Assembly: GCA_009779195.1 (NCBI GenBank)
Contig: WRET01000001.1
Location: 62,001 to 126,000, forward strand
Length of the DNA: 64,000 bases
Direction: 5' to 3'
Origin: Micrococcales bacterium
Lineage (GTDB): Bacteria > Actinomycetota > Actinomycetes > Actinomycetales > Cellulomonadaceae
Below are positions 60,196 through 64,000 of this stretch, piece after piece. Numbering within the stretch: the first letter of the stretch is position 1; each line of letters opens with the position of its first letter. Made by a program: the position numbers and the translations under genes. The notes beneath the pieces are model-generated. The model made no database searches. It was given only the letters and a program-made list of their open reading frames with translations, and was not told the origin of the DNA.

Positions 60196-60345
60196 CACAG
60201 CAAGACCAGGTTCTGGCCGGGGGAACCGGCTGTCGTCGTGCCCACAGTGAGCCAACGACCGTAGGCGACATATCCCTCACGACTGTCTCCCGCTCGTCCT
60301 CCCGTAGGCTGCGGGGTACGTGCTGGACGAGAGAGAGATACGACT

Positions 60346-61158
60346 GTGGCGGACAAGGCATTCGACGGACGTGTTGTGGTGATCGGCGCAGGTGTGATGG
60401 GCAGCGCCTTGACCAGGGCTGTCCGAGCCACCAAACCGGACGAGATCGTCGTGGTCGAACCTGACCCCGCGCGCCGGGCGTCGATGGCGGCGACGGGTGT
60501 CTCGGTCCACGACGAGCTTGGTGACGCGCTCACCGGCGCCCAGGTGGTGGTCCTGGCTGTCAAACCCCCTGTCGTTCCCGAAGTCCTGGTGCAGGTCAGC
60601 AAGGACCTGGATCCCGGCGCCACGGTCGTGTCCGTCGCCGCAGGCGTCCCGTTGGCCGTCTACGAGAAAGTCTTGCCCGGCACCCCGGTTGTCCGGGTGA
60701 TGCCCAACACCCCCATCCTGGTCGGCAAAGGGGTCTGCGCCCTGGCGGCCGGCACCGCCGCGACCGAAGAACACCTGGCCCTCGTCGAACAGCTGCTCGC
60801 CGCGACGGGCCTGGTCGTCCGTGTCGCCGAACCAGAGCTGGACGCGGTCACCGCTGTCTCCGGCTCGGGACCGGCCTACGGCTTCTACCTCATCGACGCC
60901 ATGGCCGAAGCCGGGGTCCTGCTCGGCCTCAGCCGCGAGCTGGCTCTGCGCCTGGCCGCCGCCACCGTCGAGGGGGCCGGAGCTCTCGCTGTGCGTTCCA
61001 AAGGCCATCCCGCGGTCCTGCGCGAACGCGTCTCGTCCCCCGGCGGCACCACTGTCGCCGCCGTGGCAGAGCTCGACGCCCGTGCCGTCCGCGCTGCCGT
61101 CGTCGCCGCTGCCCGCGCAGCCCACACCCGCTCCGTCGAGCTCGGCCAAGACACGTAG
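60346..61158 (+). CDS. proC: pyrroline-5-carboxylate reductase ProC
   Basis: Last step of proline synthesis. 270 aa. VVVIGAGVMGSALTRAV is the NAD(P)H Rossmann motif; VVRVMPNTPILVGKG and VSGSGPAYGFYLIDAM are family signatures, and RERVSSPGGTTVAAV is the C-terminal one. GTG start at 60346. Confidence 0.95.
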   Translation: MADKAFDGRVVVIGAGVMGSALTRAVRATKPDEIVVVEPDPARRASMAATGVSVHDELGDALTGAQVVVLAVKPPVVPEVLVQVSKDLDPGATVVSVAAGVPLAVYEKVLPGTPVVRVMPNTPILVGKGVCALAAGTAATEEHLALVEQLLAATGLVVRVAEPELDAVTAVSGSGPAYGFYLIDAMAEAGVLLGLSRELALRLAAATVEGAGALAVRSKGHPAVLRERVSSPGGTTVAAVAELDARAVRAAVVAAARAAHTRSVELGQDT

Positions 61159-61182
61159 GGGCACGACGCAGTCGCCGGCACG

Positions 61183-61728
61183 TCACCGCGTGCGAGACGT
61201 TGCCCGGCCCGGTGGTGGGACCTCGGCCTGGTCCATAGGGGCCAGGACCCGTTGCAGCAGCCTGGCCAAAGTGCCCACGTCCTCGCCGTGGAGCCCAGCC
61301 AGCAGGACGCGCTCAGCCTCCAGCAAGGTGACCATCGCGGCGTCGACACGCTCGCGCCCGGTGTCGGTGAGCTCGACGAGCACACCGCGCCGGTCGTCGG
61401 GTGAGGCCAGCCGACGCACGAACCCGTGGTCTTCGAGCCGGTCGATCCTGTTCGTCATCGTCCCTGAGGTGACCAGTGTCTCGTTGACCAGCGCTCCTGG
61501 TGACAGCTGGTACGGCGGCCCTTGGCGCCGCAGCGCCGACAGCACGTCGAAACCCCAGGTCTCCAGGCCGTGGGCGGCGAACGTCGTGCGCCGCGCCAGG
61601 TCCAGGTGCCGTGCCAACCGGCTGACACGCGAGAGCACTTCCAGCGGTGCGACGTCAAGGTCGGGACGTTCGCGCCTCCAAGCAGCCACGACGCCAGCGA
61701 CCTCGTCACGGGACCTGTCAAGCACCAC
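61183..61728 (-). CDS. MarR-family regulator
   Basis: 181 aa. The winged helix spans residues 55-130: LSPGALVNETLVTSGTMTNRIDRLEDHGFVRR, then SPDDRRGVLVELTDTGRE. A long N-terminal helix serves dimerisation. Convergent with proC. Tandem GTG codons at 61728 and 61725 are possible starts. Ligand unknown. Confidence 0.9.
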   Translation of the reverse strand: MVLDRSRDEVAGVVAAWRRERPDLDVAPLEVLSRVSRLARHLDLARRTTFAAHGLETWGFDVLSALRRQGPPYQLSPGALVNETLVTSGTMTNRIDRLEDHGFVRRLASPDDRRGVLVELTDTGRERVDAAMVTLLEAERVLLAGLHGEDVGTLARLLQRVLAPMDQAEVPPPGRATSRTR

Positions 61729-61869
61729 ACAAGGTTACGCGACATCGAGAATCTTCACGTCGTGATATCTGCCGGCGCGGGGCCGTGCAGGTGAAAGCAG
61801 CCGTGACCAGCGAGGCCGATATGTCCGTATGGCGAGATCGTTCGGTGGTCACACCACCGACGACGGGTG

Positions 61870-62502
61870 CTACTGGGTGGTGAGGCGGGGGCGGCGTTCG
61901 AGGCCGGCCAGACCGTTCCACGCCAGGTTGACCAGGTGGGCGGCGACTTCGTCTTTGCGGTTGCTGCGGGCGTCGAGCCACCACTGGCCGGTGAGAGCGA
62001 CCATACCGACGAGCATCTGCGAGTACATGGGGGCGGTGTTCGGGTCTTGGCCGCGTTTGCGGAACTGGGCGCCGAGCAGGTCTTCGACCTGGGTGGCCAC
62101 GTCGCCGATGAGCGAGGAGAACGTACCGGTGGCCTGGGCGACGGGGGAGTCGCGCACAAGGATGCGAAAACCGTCCTCGTTGTCCTCGATGTAGTCCAGC
62201 AGAGCCAGGGCTGTGCTCTCCAGCAGGGCTTTGGGGTGGTCGGGAGTCTCCAGGGCCGCGATGAGCGTGCCTGTCAGGGCCTGGACCTCACGGTCGACGA
62301 CAACCGCGTAGATCCCCTCCTTGCCGCCGAAGTGCTCGTAGACCACCGGCTTGGACACGTTCGCCCGCGCCGCGATCTCTTCGACGGAGGTCTGCTCGAA
62401 CCCCTTCTCCGCGAACAGGGTCCGCGCCACGTCGACCAGCTGGGCACGCCGCTCGTTGCCGGTCATCCGAGGCCGTCTGGTGTCGTTCACGTCCTCAATC
62501 AT
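61870..62502 (-). CDS. TetR-family regulator
   Basis: 210 aa. The HTH occupies residues 15-60: RRAQLVDVARTLFAEKGFEQ, TSVEEIAARANVSKPVVYEHF. The C-terminal ligand domain includes AQATGTFSSLIGDVATQVEDLL and VALTGQWWLDAR. It has no obvious target beside it; the MarR gene is next on the same strand after 141 bases. Confidence 0.92.
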   Translation of the reverse strand: MIEDVNDTRRPRMTGNERRAQLVDVARTLFAEKGFEQTSVEEIAARANVSKPVVYEHFGGKEGIYAVVVDREVQALTGTLIAALETPDHPKALLESTALALLDYIEDNEDGFRILVRDSPVAQATGTFSSLIGDVATQVEDLLGAQFRKRGQDPNTAPMYSQMLVGMVALTGQWWLDARSNRKDEVAAHLVNLAWNGLAGLERRPRLTTQ

Positions 62503-62673
62503 GCCCTAGGGGCTACCCACTCCACAGCACCGTGCCCTCCCGCGGTGCATGTGCGCCGGATCGATGACGACGAGTGAGTCCAGTCCTGGCACACTAGGGC
62601 CGGGGGCGTGTTTCGAGCCGCACCAGCGTGCGGATACGCCGCAGCCGGCGAGAGGCCCGGAACATGCCCACGG

Positions 62674-62748
62674 TCCGCCCTGGTGTAACGGCAGCACGCA
62701 GGCCTTTGGTGCCTTGCAGTCCGGGTTCGAATCCTGGGGGCGGAGCCA
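62674..62748 (+). tRNA. tRNA-Gln (anticodon UUG), CCA encoded
   Basis: The acceptor stem TCCGCCC/GGGCGGA, a short D arm, the anticodon loop CTTTGGT with TTG at positions 34-36, a T arm CCGGG-TTCGAAT-CCTGG, discriminator G and a genomic CCA are all visible. One pair at the top of the anticodon stem is mismatched (C-T). It lies just upstream of glmU, the usual actinobacterial place. Confidence 0.92.
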
Positions 62749-62927
62749 CTGGCGACACCAGCCCTGGCGCCCAGCCGCTGTTCTGGCGCCCGCAGGGGCA
62801 GGCGGGGTGCGCCACTGGCTGGCCTGTGGGTGGGCGACGCCCTACCGACCGCCGCGGACGGTAGAGTTCAGGTCGTCCGATCGCTGGCCCTTCCACCTGG
62901 TGGGGCTCGTGCCTAGGGAGCACCGCA

Positions 62928-64000
62928 GTGACCATTCCGCGTCCAGCCGCAGTTGTCGTCCTCGCCGCTGGTGAGGGGACCAGGATGAAATCGGCCATCC
63001 CCAAGGTCCTGCACGAGATCGGGGGGCGGTCCCTGCTGGGGCATGTGCTGGTGACCGCCCGGGCGCTGGTGCCGCAACGGGTCGTCGTGGTGGTGCGGCA
63101 CGGGCGCGACCAGGTCGCCGCGCACGTGACCGAGACCGACCCGGACGTCCTGGTCGTCGACCAGGACGAGATCCCCGGCACCGGACGGGCTGTGCAGGTG
63201 GCGCTGGCCGCGTTGGAGGACGTGTCAGGCTCGGTCGTCGTGCTCGCCGCAGACGTGCCGCTGCTGGACGCCGCCACGGTCGCCGAGCTGATCTTGGCCC
63301 ACCACACCGACGCCAACGCGGTGACGGTGCTGACGATGGTCCTGCCCGACCCGACAGGCTATGGGCGGATCGTGCGCGAGGCCGGCACCGGGCAGGTCGC
63401 CCAGATCGTCGAAGAACGTGACGCCGACGACGAGCAGCGGGCTATCGCCGAGGTCAACTCCGGGGTCTACGTGTTCGACGCGGCGCTGCTGCGTGACGTG
63501 CTGGGCCGGCTGGGGCGCGACAACGACCAGGGCGAGGTGTACCTGACCGACGTGGTCGCATTGGCCCACGACGACGGCGGGTGTGTGCGGGCGTTGGTGA
63601 CCGACGACCCGGTGGCGGTGTCCGGGGTGAACGACCGGGTGCAGCTGGCGGCCCTGCGCGCCGAGCTCAACACCAGGATCGTGGACCAGTGGATGCGTGA
63701 CGGCGTGACCGTGTGGGACCCGGCGACCACCTGGGTCGACGTCGACGTGGACCTGGCCCGGGACGTGACCTTGCTGCCGGGTACGCAGATCTGTGGGGCG
63801 TCGTCGGTGGCCTGCGGTGCGACGATCGGCCCGGACACGACGCTGCGCAACGTGGAGATCGGTGAGGGTGCGACAGTCGTACGCTCTCATGGGTCGGACT
63901 CGGTGGTCGGGCCAGGGGCGTGCGTGGGCCCGTTCTCCTACCTGCGGCCCGGGACGGTGCTGGGTGCTGGCGGCAAGATCGGCACGTTCGTGGAGACGAA
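62928..64000 (+). CDS. glmU: bifunctional GlmU N-acetyltransferase/uridylyltransferase (partial, 3' end off window)
   Basis: Makes UDP-GlcNAc for peptidoglycan. About 357 residues are present. AVVVLAAGEGTRMKSAIPKVLHEIGG is the uridylyltransferase loop; GTGRAVQVAL, VVVLAADVPLLDA and EVNSGVYVFDAALL follow. From about residue 250 the left-handed beta-helix begins (VWDPATTWVDVDV, GPFSYLRPGTVLG, GKIGTFVET). The GTG at 62928 has TAGGGAG seven bases upstream. Confidence 0.97.
   Translation, partial: MTIPRPAAVVVLAAGEGTRMKSAIPKVLHEIGGRSLLGHVLVTARALVPQRVVVVVRHGRDQVAAHVTETDPDVLVVDQDEIPGTGRAVQVALAALEDVSGSVVVLAADVPLLDAATVAELILAHHTDANAVTVLTMVLPDPTGYGRIVREAGTGQVAQIVEERDADDEQRAIAEVNSGVYVFDAALLRDVLGRLGRDNDQGEVYLTDVVALAHDDGGCVRALVTDDPVAVSGVNDRVQLAALRAELNTRIVDQWMRDGVTVWDPATTWVDVDVDLARDVTLLPGTQICGASSVACGATIGPDTTLRNVEIGEGATVVRSHGSDSVVGPGACVGPFSYLRPGTVLGAGGKIGTFVET

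Overview
The window is high-GC DNA from an actinobacterium. Stop/start overlaps (ATGA, GTGA) are frequent, GTG starts are common, and there are CpnT-like type VII secretion substrates, MinD/ParA-like orphans, leaderless-looking transcripts, and the tRNA-Gln/glmU, ppa/dacB, metY-metX and ispH/xseAB neighbourhoods usual in Actinomycetota. Nitrate reductase, class III (anaerobic) ribonucleotide reductase and two membrane pyrophosphatases suggest a facultatively anaerobic member of the Micrococcales (Cellulomonas/Oerskovia/Sanguibacter type). The lineage is inferred; no rRNA is present.

Layout. 1-12.1 kb, all minus strand: two paralogous three-cysteine winged-helix regulators, moaC, narK-narGHJI, mog, moaE and moaA (cut by the left edge), a self-contained nitrate-respiration and molybdenum-cofactor unit. 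12.2-13.9 kb: a type VII-secreted-type protein overlapping a gene for a predicted ADP-ribosyltransferase-fold protein. 14-15.6 kb: glpK. 16.4-17.7 kb: an exported protein whose natural start is out of frame by one AC dinucleotide, plus a small membrane protein and a strong terminator. 18-24.3 kb: a ParA-like ATPase with 15-residue repeats, a degenerate HATPase, a GT-B glycosyltransferase and a divergent membrane pyrophosphatase. 24.8 kb: ispH.

25.8-33.7 kb is accessory DNA between ispH and xseA, bracketed by two copies of one long palindromic repeat. It holds a FitAB-type toxin-antitoxin pair, a nucleotidyltransferase regulator with a truncated HEPN-type partner, a macrodomain protein with an unusual C-terminal extension, an orphan XRE antitoxin, GDPD and alpha/beta-hydrolase genes, a DUF559-type nuclease-like gene flanked by near-identical 73-bp direct repeats, a PfkB sugar kinase and the displaced xseB.

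33.7-47.2 kb: xseA, a lipoprotein, a NarL-type two-component system coupled to a DUF4097-PASTA surface protein, an Ssd-like ATPase without a tad locus, four proline-rich membrane proteins and an NlpC/P60 hydrolase. 47.2-56.5 kb: ppa and dacB (divergent), a leader peptide/attenuator candidate and metY-metX, a septum-formation-type membrane protein, NrdR-like boxes with nrdD-nrdG, and a free-standing EF-Tu domain-2 protein. 56.5-64 kb: a canonical K+-independent H+-pyrophosphatase, an EEP-family hydrolase, proC, MarR and TetR regulators, tRNA-Gln(UUG) and glmU (cut by the right edge).

How the genes fit together. Electrons reach nitrate through NarGHI, with NarK moving nitrate and nitrite and Moa/Mog making the cofactor. 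NrdDG supplies deoxynucleotides without oxygen, and the two membrane pyrophosphatases can recover energy from pyrophosphate. The strongest novelty candidates are the secreted-protein/ADP-ribosyltransferase pair, the AC-repeat switch, the repeat-flanked nuclease cassette and the leaderless uORF in front of metY.
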